The translations under genes and the position numbers were made by a program. DNA of 36,387 bases from a virus, in IMG/VR virus record IMGVR_UViG_3300048919_000230, positions 1 through 36,387 of that record, one strand, 5' to 3'. Positions 13,202 through 21,995 of the stretch are shown in pieces; the stretch's first letter is position 1, and each line of letters opens with the position of its first letter. The notes under the pieces are model-generated. The model searched no databases and was not told the DNA's origin. It was given only the letters and a program-made list of their open reading frames with translations.

Positions 13202-14236
13202 TTATTCGTTGTCGGTATCGAGGATGTATTTCTGAAACCTGACGATCTCCTCGCCCGCCCACTCGTTAAGCTCCTGAAAGCGCGCCTGCAAAGGTATCAG
13301 CTCGTTGCGCACAAACACCTTTGCCACCTTCTCTACATCCCCGACAGATCCCGCATTTTCTGGCTTACAGCCCATCAGCTGAAACGGGATGCGGTGCGCA
13401 TCGAGCAGGTCGCCCGCACTCACCTTTTTGATATTGAAAAAATCGTCTTTGGTGGCGACTTCACTCAGCGGCACAATTTTAATGCCGTCGGCCTTTCCGT
13501 TCGGCGCGTAGAAAAACAGGTTTTTGAAATTGCCGAGCCCTTTCGAATCGCGCATGGCCTTGCGCAGCGCCTCAACATCAGTACTGCTTTGCGCCGCGTC
13601 AGTGACATACATGATGTAACCGGCGTGCGCGCCGTTCTGGTAATACTTGCGACGAAACAGGGTCGCGCTCTCGTTGAGCCAGGCCGAGTTAAGTGCGCTC
13701 AGGTATTCGGGCACGCCGTAAAGTTCCTGGTTGATATCCGGCTCCAGCAGGTGGAACACCGAACCCGGCGCAAACTGGTGCGGTTTTGTGAAATTCTGAA
13801 TATACCAGTAGGTGTCCTGTTCGACGCCGCGTCGGGTGTATTTGGCCGGGGAGGTTTCATACTTCACCGGCTTACCTGTGACGCTCAGGCGCTCCTCAAT
13901 AAACGCATTCCCGAACACCATGTAATCGAGCGCGAAGCGGCTGAAATCCTGCCGTGACAGGCGCGGGTGCGGGATATAAGTCGACACCAGAATGTTACGC
14001 TTCACGTAAATCGGCGAGCTGTGGTGAACGGCGGCGCGCATGCTTTTCGCCAGCCCGGAGAAGCTGACCGGCGGCTCGTACCACTGGCCGTTATCGATGC
14101 ACTCCACGTAGTCCAGAATGTCACGCTTATCGAGCACCGGCACCGGTTCGCCGAAGGTAAATGCCTCCATGCTCTGTGCGGGTGCGTCGGTCTGCTGGCG
14201 CGGTTTCGGTGTGTATTTCTTTTTATTTTTGCTCAT
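13202..14236 (-). CDS. Q: Portal protein gpQ
   Basis: The protein has 344 residues, exactly the P2 Q length. It forms the dodecameric portal ring at one capsid vertex, through which DNA is packed and the tail is joined. The basic N-terminus (KNKKKYTPKPRQQ) leads into the PBSX/P2 portal-family core with RQDFSRFALDYMVFGNAFIEE and HLLEPDINQELYGVPEYLSAL. The ATG overlaps the TGA of the terminase gene P by one base. It is the last gene of the leftward P-Q operon. Confidence 0.95.
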   Translation of the reverse strand: MSKNKKKYTPKPRQQTDAPAQSMEAFTFGEPVPVLDKRDILDYVECIDNGQWYEPPVSFSGLAKSMRAAVHHSSPIYVKRNILVSTYIPHPRLSRQDFSRFALDYMVFGNAFIEERLSVTGKPVKYETSPAKYTRRGVEQDTYWYIQNFTKPHQFAPGSVFHLLEPDINQELYGVPEYLSALNSAWLNESATLFRRKYYQNGAHAGYIMYVTDAAQSSTDVEALRKAMRDSKGLGNFKNLFFYAPNGKADGIKIVPLSEVATKDDFFNIKKVSAGDLLDAHRIPFQLMGCKPENAGSVGDVEKVAKVFVRNELIPLQARFQELNEWAGEEIVRFQKYILDTDNE

Positions 14237-16005
14237 CAGTTGAAGTCCAGAATGGAGGATGACGGCTGGCCGGTTGCGGCGGTCAGCGGCTCGTTAATCA
14301 GTACGTGCATGGTTGCCCAGGCTAAATCTGCGTGGCTGGCTTCCTCGGTGCGGCTGGCCTCGTAGGTGGCGCTGCGCCCGCTGCTGGTCATGGTTTTACG
14401 AATCGACATAAACGATTGGGTGATGTCGGTTGCGCTGACGTCATACTCCAGGCAACCGCGCGTGATGGTGTCTTTTGCCTTTAGCACCATGGCGGTTTTC
14501 ATTTCCGGGGTGTAGCGGATATCGCGCGCTGCCGGATAGAACGAGCGCACAAGCTGGAACACGCCCTGACCGAGCCCGGTCGAGTCAATGCCGATGTACT
14601 CCACGTTATATTTCTGCGTAAGGGCGCGGATGGATTCGGCCTGGGTGGCAAAGTCCATGCCTTTCCACTGATGGCGCTCCAGGATGCGGAATTTGCCCCC
14701 GGCGACCACCGGCGGCGCGATAACCACGCATCCGGCACTGTCGCCCCGGTGCGACGGGTCGTAACCAATCCACACCACGCGATGCCCGAATGGCCGGTCA
14801 GCAAACGGCGCGTAGTCCTGCCATTCCTCCATGCTGTCGACCATGCAGCGTTGCAGCTCCTCGAACGGGAATACCGACGCCTTGTCATCGACAAACTCGC
14901 ACATAAAGAGGTTGCGGAAGTCGTCTGCGCTGTTTTCGCGGCGCAGCGTGTCCAGGTCAAACAGGGTACAGCCCCCGGCGAGTGCGTCCTCGATGGTGAC
15001 AATCTGCCGCCACTGACCATCCGCACACGCCACACCGCGCGCGAGTGCCGCATGACTGATATCAATCTCGACCCGCTCGCTGGCGCTGGCGCGCCCGCGG
15101 TTAAACAGGTCGCCTGACCAGAACGGGTAAGCACCGTGACCGAGTGAGGACGGGGTCGAAAAATAGGTCGTGCGCAGGTGTTTTTGTGACGCCATACCCG
15201 AGGCAACTTTGCGTAATTTCTGGAAATTGGGTATCCAGAAAATCTCGTCGACATACAGGTCGCCGTTATGACTCTGCGCGGTGTTGCTGTTGGTGCCGAG
15301 GAAAAGCAGCTCTGCGCCGTTGTTGCCGATGACAATCGGGTCGCCGCTCAGGTCAACATCAACCAGCCTCGCAAACGCGATGATGTATTTACGGAACACA
15401 TACGCCTGTGTTTTCGATGCCGATAAAAATATCTGGTTCTGGCCGGTCGCAAGGGCGCGCAGCAGCGCCTCGCGGGCAAAATAAAATGTTGCGCCAATCT
15501 GGCGGGATTTCAGGATGTGGCGAATACGGTGTTCAAGCCCCGCCTTGTGCCAGTTGAGCTGATACTCAAATGACTGGTCGAAAAAAATCTCCTGTAATTT
15601 CCCGATCGCCTCCTCGCTGAAATAGTTCTTTTTCGGCTTCTTACGCTCGCCCTTGTTGCGGTTCGCTACGTTGGGATTGAGGTCCGCCTCGTTGCCGGTC
15701 TGGCCGTAACGGTTGATGCGGGCGAAGCGCTCCAGCTGGCGCGCGAGAAAATCAGCAACCTTGAAATCATGCGCAGTGAGATCGGGCTTGGCGTAAAGCT
15801 GAATCAGGCGCGCCTCAAGCGTGTTCCCCACCCGGTCTAGCGGGGCGGTCTCGTCCCATCCGTCGCGCTGTTTCCAGCTCTGCACCGTCGGGCGTTTGGT
15901 CTGCAACATTTCCGCGATTTGCGGCACGGAAAATCCCTGCCAGTAAAGCAGCGCGGCCTGCCGTCGCGGGTCGTTCAGGAGAGTGGTATCGGTGGTGATG
16001 GTCAT
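14236..16005 (-). CDS. P: Terminase large subunit gpP
   Basis: ATPase and nuclease of the packaging motor, 589 residues (P2: 590). An N-terminal helix-turn-helix (WQGFSVPQIAEMLQTKRPTV) precedes the ATPase domain with Walker A KSRQIGAT (about 166-173) and Walker B LYVDEIFW (about 250-257). The C-terminal nuclease has acidic residues in WIGYDPSHRGDSAG, YIGIDSTGLG and the SHADLAWA segment. I placed the start at 16005 (MTITTD) because GAGG lies five bases upstream; ten more codons are open before it. It works with gpM and cuts at cos (9593-9611). Confidence 0.95.
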   Translation of the reverse strand: MTITTDTTLLNDPRRQAALLYWQGFSVPQIAEMLQTKRPTVQSWKQRDGWDETAPLDRVGNTLEARLIQLYAKPDLTAHDFKVADFLARQLERFARINRYGQTGNEADLNPNVANRNKGERKKPKKNYFSEEAIGKLQEIFFDQSFEYQLNWHKAGLEHRIRHILKSRQIGATFYFAREALLRALATGQNQIFLSASKTQAYVFRKYIIAFARLVDVDLSGDPIVIGNNGAELLFLGTNSNTAQSHNGDLYVDEIFWIPNFQKLRKVASGMASQKHLRTTYFSTPSSLGHGAYPFWSGDLFNRGRASASERVEIDISHAALARGVACADGQWRQIVTIEDALAGGCTLFDLDTLRRENSADDFRNLFMCEFVDDKASVFPFEELQRCMVDSMEEWQDYAPFADRPFGHRVVWIGYDPSHRGDSAGCVVIAPPVVAGGKFRILERHQWKGMDFATQAESIRALTQKYNVEYIGIDSTGLGQGVFQLVRSFYPAARDIRYTPEMKTAMVLKAKDTITRGCLEYDVSATDITQSFMSIRKTMTSSGRSATYEASRTEEASHADLAWATMHVLINEPLTAATGQPSSSILDFN

Positions 16006-16178
16006 GGGTGCCTCGCCGTAATCAGTACAGGGCAAGGCTACTGAAGCGCGGGCAGTGATTCGCTAAGGGGCTGATGTGCAGGCGGCAAGCCATCTGTGAC
16101 TGATGGCGAACCAGCGGACGAGCCGGGAAACTACATCCTGACAAAACGCAATCCTTCACACAATCAGGACTCCTGACG
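16006..16178. promoter_or_regulatory. Divergent late promoter region P(P)/P(O)
   Basis: P and O diverge from this 173-base gap, the place of two Ogr-dependent late promoters in P2. A TGT-N12-ACC element at 16095-16112 is one base off the TGT-N12-ACA pattern known for Ogr/Delta sites. I see no consensus sigma-70 -35, as expected for activated promoters. Exact start points cannot be told. Confidence 0.35.
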
Positions 16179-17036
16179 ATGGCAAAAAAAGTATCAAAAT
16201 TCTTTCGTATCGGCGTAGAGGGCGACACCTGCGACGGGCGTGTAATCAGCGCGACGGATATTCAGGAAATGGCCGATTCATTCGATCCGCGCGTTTACGG
16301 CTGCCGCATCAACCTTGAGCATCTGCGCGGGCTTCTGCCGGATGGCGCGTTTGCCCGTTACGGCGATGTGATCGAGCTGAAAGCGGAGACAATTGAAGAC
16401 GACTCCGCGCTTAACGGCAAGCTGGCGCTCTACGGCAAAATCGCGCCGCTCGACACCCTGGTCGATATGGTGACAAAAGGCCAGAAGGTTTACACCTCCA
16501 TGGAAATTCAGCCGAACTTTGCCAACAGCGGCAAGTGCTATCTGGTCGGCCTGGCCGTCACTGATGACCCGGCAAGCCTCGGCACCGAGTATCTGGAGTT
16601 CTGTAGCAAGGCGAAACATAACCCGCTACAGCGTTTCAAGATGAGCCCGGAGAATCTCTTCTCTGTCGCCTCCCTGGCCGAGCTGGAGTTTGAGGACGTG
16701 CCCGACACCCTGCTTAACAAACTGACCGACTCCGTTAAATCCATTTTCAGCCGCAAACAGACCAGCGACGACGCGCGTTTCAGCGACGTGCATGAAGCGG
16801 TCACCACCATCGCTGAGCGTGTGCAGACCAGCGAAGACAGTGCCGGGGCGCGCTTTACCTCGCTGGAAACTGAAATCGCCACGCTGAATCAGCGCCTGAC
16901 TGACCAGGCCACCACAACCGGCGCGAAGCTCAGTGCGATCACCGCCACCCTGGACAAAACACCGGATGGAACGCAGCCGCGCCGCACGCTCAGCACCGGC
17001 GGCGAAGGGGCATCCGTCACCCTGACCGACTGCTAA
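16179..17036 (+). CDS. O: Capsid scaffolding protein and protease gpO
   Basis: The protein has 285 residues (P2: 284). The N-terminal serine-protease half keeps Asp19, His48 and Ser107, the catalytic triad known for P2 gpO, at exactly the same positions. The C-terminal half is a coiled-coil-rich scaffold (ASLAELEFEDV onward, then TSLETEIATLNQRLTDQ). It directs assembly of gpN into procapsids and processes capsid proteins. It is first in the rightward O-N-M-L-X-Y-K-lysB-lysC-R-S operon. Confidence 0.95.
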   Translation: MAKKVSKFFRIGVEGDTCDGRVISATDIQEMADSFDPRVYGCRINLEHLRGLLPDGAFARYGDVIELKAETIEDDSALNGKLALYGKIAPLDTLVDMVTKGQKVYTSMEIQPNFANSGKCYLVGLAVTDDPASLGTEYLEFCSKAKHNPLQRFKMSPENLFSVASLAELEFEDVPDTLLNKLTDSVKSIFSRKQTSDDARFSDVHEAVTTIAERVQTSEDSAGARFTSLETEIATLNQRLTDQATTTGAKLSAITATLDKTPDGTQPRRTLSTGGEGASVTLTDC

Positions 17037-17065
17037 TCCGACCAATTTCACAACAGGAAAACACC

Positions 17066-18223
17066 ATGCGCAAAGAGACCCGTTTCAAGTTTAACCAGTA
17101 CCTGACCCGCCTCGCCGAGCTGAACGGCATCGGGGTTGAAGACCTGAATAAAAAATTCAGCGTTGAGCCGTCAGTAACGCAGACGCTGTTTGAAAAAATC
17201 CAGCAGTCGTCCTCCTTTCTGCAACAGATCAACATGGTGGTGGTGCGCGAGCTGACCGAAGAGAAAGTCGGCATCGATGTTAACGGCACCATTGCCAGCA
17301 CCGCCGACACCGACAACGGTGTTAAGCGCCAGACCGCCGATTTTTCGAAGATGGACGCCTATCGCTATTTCTGTAAGCCGGTGAACTTCGATTACCACCT
17401 GAAATATAACAAGCTCGATTTGTGGGCGCGTTTTCAGGACTTCCAGACCCGTATCCGCGACGCGATCGTCAAACGTCAGGCACTGGATTACATCACCATC
17501 GGCTTTAACGGCGTAAGCCGTGCGGCAACCTCTGACCGCCAGAAGAATCCGCTTCTTCAGGATGTGGCGGTCGGCTGGTTGCAGAAATACCGCAACGACG
17601 CCCCCGAGCGCGTAATGCACAACGTTACAGATGAGGCCGGGAAAATCCTTTCTGAAAAAGTCACCGTGGGTAAAAAGGGATACTACAAAAATCTCGATGC
17701 GCTGGTTATGGATGCACATGAGTCGCTGATTGCTGAAATCCACCGCGAAAACCCGGATATGGTCGTGATTTGTGGTCGCCGTATTCTGACCGACAAATAT
17801 TTCCCGATGATCAATAAATTCCAGCCCAACAGCGAGCAGCTCGCCGGTGAGCTGATTATCGGTCAGAAGACTATCGGCCATTTGCAGGCGGTGCGCGCAC
17901 CGTTCTTCCCGGCTAACGCCATTCTGATCACCACTCTGGATAACCTGTCGGTCTATCTGTATGAGGACGGTCATCGCCGCCACATCATCGAAAATCCGCA
18001 GCTCGACCAGGTGGAAAACTATGAGCAGGTAAAAGTCGATTTTGTTATCGAGGATTACGAAGCCGGATGCCTGATTGAAAACATCGAGATCCTTGAGCCG
18101 GAAGAGAAAGAGACGCCGGAAGAGGATTCCACGAAGGTGTTTGCGCAGCAACTGGCGAATGCCATGAAGGCACTTGCAGCCGGTGACGCTCCTGCCACCT
18201 CCTCAACTGGCGAAGGAGCGTAA
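17066..18223 (+). CDS. N: Major capsid protein gpN
   Basis: The protein has 385 residues. Typical P2 N text is seen from MRKETRFKFNQYLTRLAELN through the HK97-like core, for example DYITIGFNGVSRA and DMVVICGRRILTDKYFP. It is nearly 30 residues longer than the P2 protein (357); the extra part is an acidic, low-complexity C-terminus (EPEEKETPEEDSTK, then AAGDAPATSSTGEGA). gpO would cleave the N-terminus during maturation. It lies 29 bases behind O. Confidence 0.95.
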   Translation: MRKETRFKFNQYLTRLAELNGIGVEDLNKKFSVEPSVTQTLFEKIQQSSSFLQQINMVVVRELTEEKVGIDVNGTIASTADTDNGVKRQTADFSKMDAYRYFCKPVNFDYHLKYNKLDLWARFQDFQTRIRDAIVKRQALDYITIGFNGVSRAATSDRQKNPLLQDVAVGWLQKYRNDAPERVMHNVTDEAGKILSEKVTVGKKGYYKNLDALVMDAHESLIAEIHRENPDMVVICGRRILTDKYFPMINKFQPNSEQLAGELIIGQKTIGHLQAVRAPFFPANAILITTLDNLSVYLYEDGHRRHIIENPQLDQVENYEQVKVDFVIEDYEAGCLIENIEILEPEEKETPEEDSTKVFAQQLANAMKALAAGDAPATSSTGEGA

Positions 18224-18226
18224 ACC

Positions 18227-18985
18227 ATGTTGAGCCCCGCGCAGCGCCACATGATGCGGGTCTCGGCCATGAAGGCCGCGCAGCGGGATAACGCCCCGCT
18301 GCGTCATGCCACGCCGTACGAGCAGATGCTCGTCAAGCTGGCGTCAGACCGCAGAACGCTGAAAGAAATCCACTCGAAAGAACTCAAGGCAGAGAAAAAG
18401 CGCGACCTGCTGCCGTTTTACCTGCCGTGGGTAACTGCCGTGCTGGAGAACGGCACCGGTGCGCAGGATGACATTCTGGTGACGGTGATGCTGTGGCGTC
18501 TCGATGCCGGTGATCTCCTAGGTGCACTGGAAATCGCCCGCTACGCCCTGCGTTACAGCCTCGCGATGCCGGAAAAACACGCCCGCACCGTGCCTTACAT
18601 GCTGGCCGAAGAGGTGGCGCTGGCGGCACTGCGCGCCCGTGATGCCGGTCAGCCGGTCAGTGCGGCGATCCTGCTGGAGACCCTCAGTCTGACCGCGCAG
18701 TCGGATATGCCTGATGAGGTGCGTGCGCGCCTGCATAAAGTCACCGGCCTGACGCTGCGTGATGCGGGTCAGCTTAATGACGCGATGACCCATTTGCAGC
18801 GCGCCGTACAGCTCGACCGCAATGCCGGAGTGAGGAAAGACATTGAGCGCCTCACGCGGGAATTAAATCCGAAGCCCGCCGCCGCAAAGCCCGCGCCGAA
18901 AGCGCCCGCGAAAGCTGCACAAGCGAAAAAAACAACGACGCCGGTGAAACGGGGGCGGGGTCGCCCGCGCAAGGTCACCGGTTAA
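18227..18985 (+). CDS. M: Terminase small subunit gpM
   Basis: The DNA-recognition partner of gpP, 252 residues (P2: 247). The N-terminus MLSPAQRHMMRVSAMKAAQ matches the family; the middle is helical; the C-terminal 40 residues are an Ala/Pro/Lys-rich basic tail (KPAPKAPAKAAQAKK) ending GRGRPRKVTG, an AT-hook-like sequence. Three bases separate it from N. The 92 bases after it hold no gene, only the leader of L. Confidence 0.93.
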   Translation: MLSPAQRHMMRVSAMKAAQRDNAPLRHATPYEQMLVKLASDRRTLKEIHSKELKAEKKRDLLPFYLPWVTAVLENGTGAQDDILVTVMLWRLDAGDLLGALEIARYALRYSLAMPEKHARTVPYMLAEEVALAALRARDAGQPVSAAILLETLSLTAQSDMPDEVRARLHKVTGLTLRDAGQLNDAMTHLQRAVQLDRNAGVRKDIERLTRELNPKPAAAKPAPKAPAKAAQAKKTTTPVKRGRGRPRKVTG

Positions 18986-19077
18986 AAGAATGCGCCCCGC
19001 GCCAGGGCGGCACGCCGGTCAATGAGGGATTTCCCTTCTGCGACCGGCGTCCACCGCCCACCCTTTCTGAGGTAGTC

Positions 19078-19581
19078 ATGACGACGCTGATTATTAAAAA
19101 AGATGCACCGCAGCCAGCCAGGACGGTTGTTATCCCGCCGAACGCGGACAGTGAGCCGGTGATTGAAAACACCTTTTTCTTTCCCGCCATCGACCCGAAG
19201 CGCGTGCGCGAACTGATGCGCCTAGAGCAGACCATCGCCCCGGCACGGCTGCGCAACGCCATCAAAACCGGCATCGCCGAGACCAACGCGGAGCTTTACG
19301 ACTGGCGCGAAAACCAGATTAAGGCCGGGTTTGCCCGCCTCGCGGATGTGCCGTCGGACTCGCTCGACGGTGAAAGCGTGCGTGTTTTCCATTACGAGCG
19401 CGCCGTATGTGCGATGGCAACCGCCACGCTGTACGAGCGTTATCGCGGTGTGGATGCGAGCGCCCGTGGTGACAAGAAAGCCGACAGCATCGACACCACG
19501 GTCGATGAGCTGTGGCGGGACATGCGCTGGTCAGTGGCTCGCATCCAGGACAAACCCCGCTGCATCGTGGGGCAGATCTGA
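19078..19581 (+). CDS. L: Head completion protein gpL
   Basis: The protein has 167 residues (P2: 169). It fills the head-tail joining position after DNA packaging. Text such as FFPAIDPKRVRELMRLEQTIAPARL and DKKADSIDTTVDELWRDMRWSVARI is typical of P2 L. The TGA overlaps the ATG of X by one base. Confidence 0.93.
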   Translation: MTTLIIKKDAPQPARTVVIPPNADSEPVIENTFFFPAIDPKRVRELMRLEQTIAPARLRNAIKTGIAETNAELYDWRENQIKAGFARLADVPSDSLDGESVRVFHYERAVCAMATATLYERYRGVDASARGDKKADSIDTTVDELWRDMRWSVARIQDKPRCIVGQI

Positions 19582-19784
19582 TGAAAGCCATCGCGCATCA
19601 GGGCGACACGCTCGATGTTATCTGCGCCCGGTATTACGGGCGCACGGCGGGCATTGTCGAGACCGTCCTCGCGGTTAATCCAGGTCTGGCAGAGCTCGGA
19701 GCTGTGCTGCCGCACGGCACACCAGTTGAACTGCCGGACATTCACACTTCACCTGTCGCGGAGGCCGTCAACCTGTGGGACTGA
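19581..19784 (+). CDS. X: Tail protein gpX
   Basis: The protein has 67 residues, as in P2. It is a short LysM-like protein (HQGDTLDVICARYYGRTAGIVETVLAVNPGLA) needed for tail formation. It is coupled to L by TGATG and ends two bases before the ATG of the holin gene. Confidence 0.93.
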   Translation: MKAIAHQGDTLDVICARYYGRTAGIVETVLAVNPGLAELGAVLPHGTPVELPDIHTSPVAEAVNLWD

Positions 19785-19786
19785 CT

Positions 19787-20008
19787 ATGGAACGCTTTAC
19801 CTCCTTTATCGCCTACTGGCTGAGTGCCGCACTGGCGGCGTTTGGCGCGGTCACCCCGCAGGATTTCGCGGCTTACGCCGGTGTGATCGGCGTGGCGCTG
19901 ACGGTGAGCGTTAACTGGTATTACCGCCGGAAAAGTTATGCCCTTCTGGCTCAGCTCGGACAAAACACCCTCAGCGGTAAGGAGATCGGTAATGTCATCA
20001 GTCGTTAA
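19787..20008 (+). CDS. Y: Holin gpY
   Basis: The protein has 73 residues with two hydrophobic stretches (about 4-24 and 32-48) separated by a short linker and followed by a charged tail (YYRRKSYALL...), the layout of a small holin. P2 Y is larger (93) with three segments, so this is a different holin type at the same place. The start MERFTSF is preferred over an upstream ATG inside X. With a SAR endolysin downstream it may act as a pinholin, opening the membrane to small ions. It overlaps the endolysin ATG by 17 bases. Confidence 0.8.
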   Translation: MERFTSFIAYWLSAALAAFGAVTPQDFAAYAGVIGVALTVSVNWYYRRKSYALLAQLGQNTLSGKEIGNVISR

Positions 20009-20501
20009 GCGTTGCAGTTTGGCCGCCGTGCTGTTGCTGGCGGCACTGAGGCCTGATTTTCGTCTGCTTCACACCTCGCAGGACGGGCTCGCCCTGCTGG
20101 CTGACCTTGAGGGGTGCCGCCTGCGTCCCTACCAGTGCAGCGCCGGGGTGTGGACGTCAGGCATCGGCCACACTGCCGGGGTCACTCCCGCGCGTGACAT
20201 TACCGAACGGGAGGCGGCGACAAACCTTGTCGCGGATGTGCTCGGCACCGAGCACCGTCTCGCGGTCTGCGCGCCGGTTGAGATGCCTCAGCACGTTTAT
20301 GACGCTGTGGTCAGCTTTGCCTTTAACGTCGGCACCGGTGCAGCGTGCAGTTCAACACTGGTGTATTTCCTCAACGAGAAAAAATGGAAACAGGCATGTG
20401 ACCAGCTCCCGCGCTGGGTCTATGTCAGGGGCGTGAAAAGCACCGGGCTCGAAAACCGGCGACAGCGCGAGCGCGAATACTGCCTGAAGGGGGCGCAATG
20501 A
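19992..20501 (+). CDS. K: SAR endolysin of the P1 Lyz type, gene K position
   Basis: The protein has 169 residues. Its N-terminus (MSSVVKRCSLAAVLLLAALRP) is a weakly hydrophobic signal-arrest-release segment with Cys8. The lysozyme core has E40, C49 and T55 in the spacing E-x8-C-x5-T, plus C42, the same set of residues as in P1 Lyz, in which the catalytic cysteine is held in a disulfide until the SAR segment leaves the membrane. Family knowledge thus predicts sec-dependent export and activation by disulfide exchange. The ATG with AAGGAG upstream defines the start. P2 K is a different enzyme. No lysA follows; the stop overlaps lysB. Confidence 0.88.
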   Translation: MSSVVKRCSLAAVLLLAALRPDFRLLHTSQDGLALLADLEGCRLRPYQCSAGVWTSGIGHTAGVTPARDITEREAATNLVADVLGTEHRLAVCAPVEMPQHVYDAVVSFAFNVGTGAACSSTLVYFLNEKKWKQACDQLPRWVYVRGVKSTGLENRRQREREYCLKGAQ

Positions 20502-20911
20502 AAACACTGATTATTTTGCTGGTTCTGGCTGTGACCGGGTTGCTGTGGATGCGCCAGGAAAACAACACGCTGCGCGGGTCGTTCGAGCGCGCAAACCGGG
20601 TTGCCGGTGAGCAAAAAAACACGATCGGGATGCTGAAAATTCAGCTCAGTGTCGCCCATGACCGGGCGGACAAAAACGAACGGGCGCAGGTGGATTTGCG
20701 CCAGAAACTTGACGCTGCCAGCGTACGGGAAGCCCGCCGCGAGCAGACCATAACGAGGTTACTCAATGAAAATGATGCCTTTCGCCGCTGGTACAGCGCT
20801 GACCTGCCTGATGCTGTGCGCCGGTTGCACCACCGCGCCGCCTGCGCCAGTGCCGGTGACTGTTTACAACGCCTGCCCGAAAGTCAGCCTCTGCCCGATG
20901 CCGGGAAGTGA
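20498..20911 (+). CDS. lysB: Inner-membrane spanin LysB (Rz-like)
   Basis: The protein has 137 residues (P2 LysB: 141). One N-terminal membrane anchor (TLIILLVLAVTGLLWM) is followed by a long charged coiled coil (about 20-95). It spans the periplasm and joins LysC to fuse the two membranes in lysis. ATGA couples it to the endolysin gene. The lysC gene is embedded in its 3' half in another frame, the usual Rz/Rz1 arrangement. Confidence 0.9.
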   Translation: MKTLIILLVLAVTGLLWMRQENNTLRGSFERANRVAGEQKNTIGMLKIQLSVAHDRADKNERAQVDLRQKLDAASVREARREQTITRLLNENDAFRRWYSADLPDAVRRLHHRAACASAGDCLQRLPESQPLPDAGK

Positions 20912-21056
20912 TCCGAAGACCAACGGCGATTTGAGCGCTGACATACGCAACCTTGAGCGCGCGCTGGAAAACTGCGCGCTCCAGGTCGAAACCATCAAAC
21001 ACTGCCAGGACGAAATTGATGCTGAAACCCGAGAGCCTGCGAAAAGCCCTGGCTGA
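20766..21056 (+). CDS. lysC: Outer-membrane spanin lipoprotein LysC (Rz1-like)
   Basis: The protein has 96 residues, the P2 LysC length. A signal peptide ends in the lipobox LCAGC (Cys21), followed by a proline-rich segment (TTAPPAPVPVTVYNACP). It starts inside lysB in the +1 frame and runs 145 bases beyond its stop, overlapping the start of R. Lipid attachment puts it in the outer membrane, facing LysB. Confidence 0.88.
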   Translation: MKMMPFAAGTALTCLMLCAGCTTAPPAPVPVTVYNACPKVSLCPMPGSDPKTNGDLSADIRNLERALENCALQVETIKHCQDEIDAETREPAKSPG

Positions 21057-21486
21057 TGCCGTGCCGGTGCTGGCAACAAACCCGGAAATGCTGCGCCTGT
21101 ATGTGGATGGCGGCAATATCGCCGCCACGCTGGCGAGCTCGTTATCCTTCGAAAAGCAGTACAGCCTGAATGTGGTGGTGACCGATTTTACCGGCGATTT
21201 TGACCTGATCCTCGTGCCGGTGCTGGCGTGGCTGCGCGAGCATCAGCCGGATATTCTCAGCACCGACACCGGGCAGAGAAAGGGCTTTACCTTTGAGGCA
21301 GATATCAACAACGACAGCAGTTTCGATATCAGCATCAGCCTGTTAATGACCGAGCGCACGCTGGTCAGGGAGGTGGGCGCAGCGCTGCATGTGGAGAACA
21401 TCCCCGAACCGCCGCCGCCGGAGCCGGTGACACGCCCGGTCGAGCTTTATGTGCACGGCGAGCTGGTGAGTAAGTGGGATGAGTGA
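21019..21486 (+). CDS. R: Tail completion protein gpR
   Basis: The protein has 155 residues, as in P2. Start MLKPESLRKALADAVPVL chosen by homology; the frame is open upstream inside lysC. Typical text is VVVTDFTGDFDLILVPVLAWLREHQPDIL and FDISISLLMTERTLV. It is needed for tail completion and joining to heads, together with gpS. The 3' end overlaps S by eight bases. Confidence 0.93.
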   Translation: MLKPESLRKALADAVPVLATNPEMLRLYVDGGNIAATLASSLSFEKQYSLNVVVTDFTGDFDLILVPVLAWLREHQPDILSTDTGQRKGFTFEADINNDSSFDISISLLMTERTLVREVGAALHVENIPEPPPPEPVTRPVELYVHGELVSKWDE

Positions 21487-21928
21487 ATTTAAGCCGTTCG
21501 AGGAGAAGCTGAAAGGCCTGCTCGATGCGATGTCACCCGCCGCTCGTCGCCGTCTGGCTGTGGATATTGCGAAGAGGCTGCGCCAGAGTCAGCAGCAGCG
21601 CATTAAATCGCAGAAAGCGCCCGACGGCACCGCATATGCCCCGCGCAAACCCCAGCGAATCAGGGACAAGAAAGGCCGGGTTAAACGCGCGATGTTTGCG
21701 AAACTCCGCAATGCCCGTTACCTGAAAGCCAGCGGCGACGATAAATCTGCCGTGGTTGAATTCACCGGCAAAGTGAAGCGCATTGCCAGAGTTCACCAGT
21801 TAGGGCTAAAAGATAAACCAGAGCGCAACAGTGCCGAGGTTCAGTATCCGGCGCGCCCGTTGCTGGGCTTTTCTGATGATGACACCACGCTCGTCGAGAA
21901 CATCATTATTGAGCATCTCGCCCTCTGA
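21479..21928 (+). CDS. S: Tail completion protein gpS
   Basis: The protein has 149 residues (P2: 150), a virion morphogenesis family member. Basic, with KRLRQSQQQRIKSQKAPDG and the C-terminal ARPLLGFSDDDTTLVENIIIEHL typical of gpS. Last gene of the O-to-S operon; a perfect hairpin follows at 21961. Confidence 0.93.
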   Translation: MSEFKPFEEKLKGLLDAMSPAARRRLAVDIAKRLRQSQQQRIKSQKAPDGTAYAPRKPQRIRDKKGRVKRAMFAKLRNARYLKASGDDKSAVVEFTGKVKRIARVHQLGLKDKPERNSAEVQYPARPLLGFSDDDTTLVENIIIEHLAL

Positions 21929-21960
21929 GCTGTGCCATTCCTGAGCTAACTGCCTCTGAT

Positions 21961-21984
21961 TGCCGCCGGTTTACCCCGGCGGCA
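21961..21984 (+). terminator. Hairpin between S and V
   Basis: TGCCGCCGG and CCGGCGGCA (21961-21969, 21976-21984) make a perfect 9-bp stem with a 6-base loop, followed by TTCTCT. It separates the S and V operons. The tail is poor in T, so termination may be partial. Confidence 0.6.
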
Positions 21985-21995
21985 TTCTCTGTCGT

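Noticed and set aside
14499-15335. Long second frame within terminase gene P
   Set aside because: Same strand, other frame, Arg/Ser/Ala-rich composition typical of a GC-rich shadow of P.
17171-18151. 326-codon leftward ORF opposite gpN
   Set aside because: Fully antisense to the capsid gene, with composition of a complement frame; no ribosome site or context.
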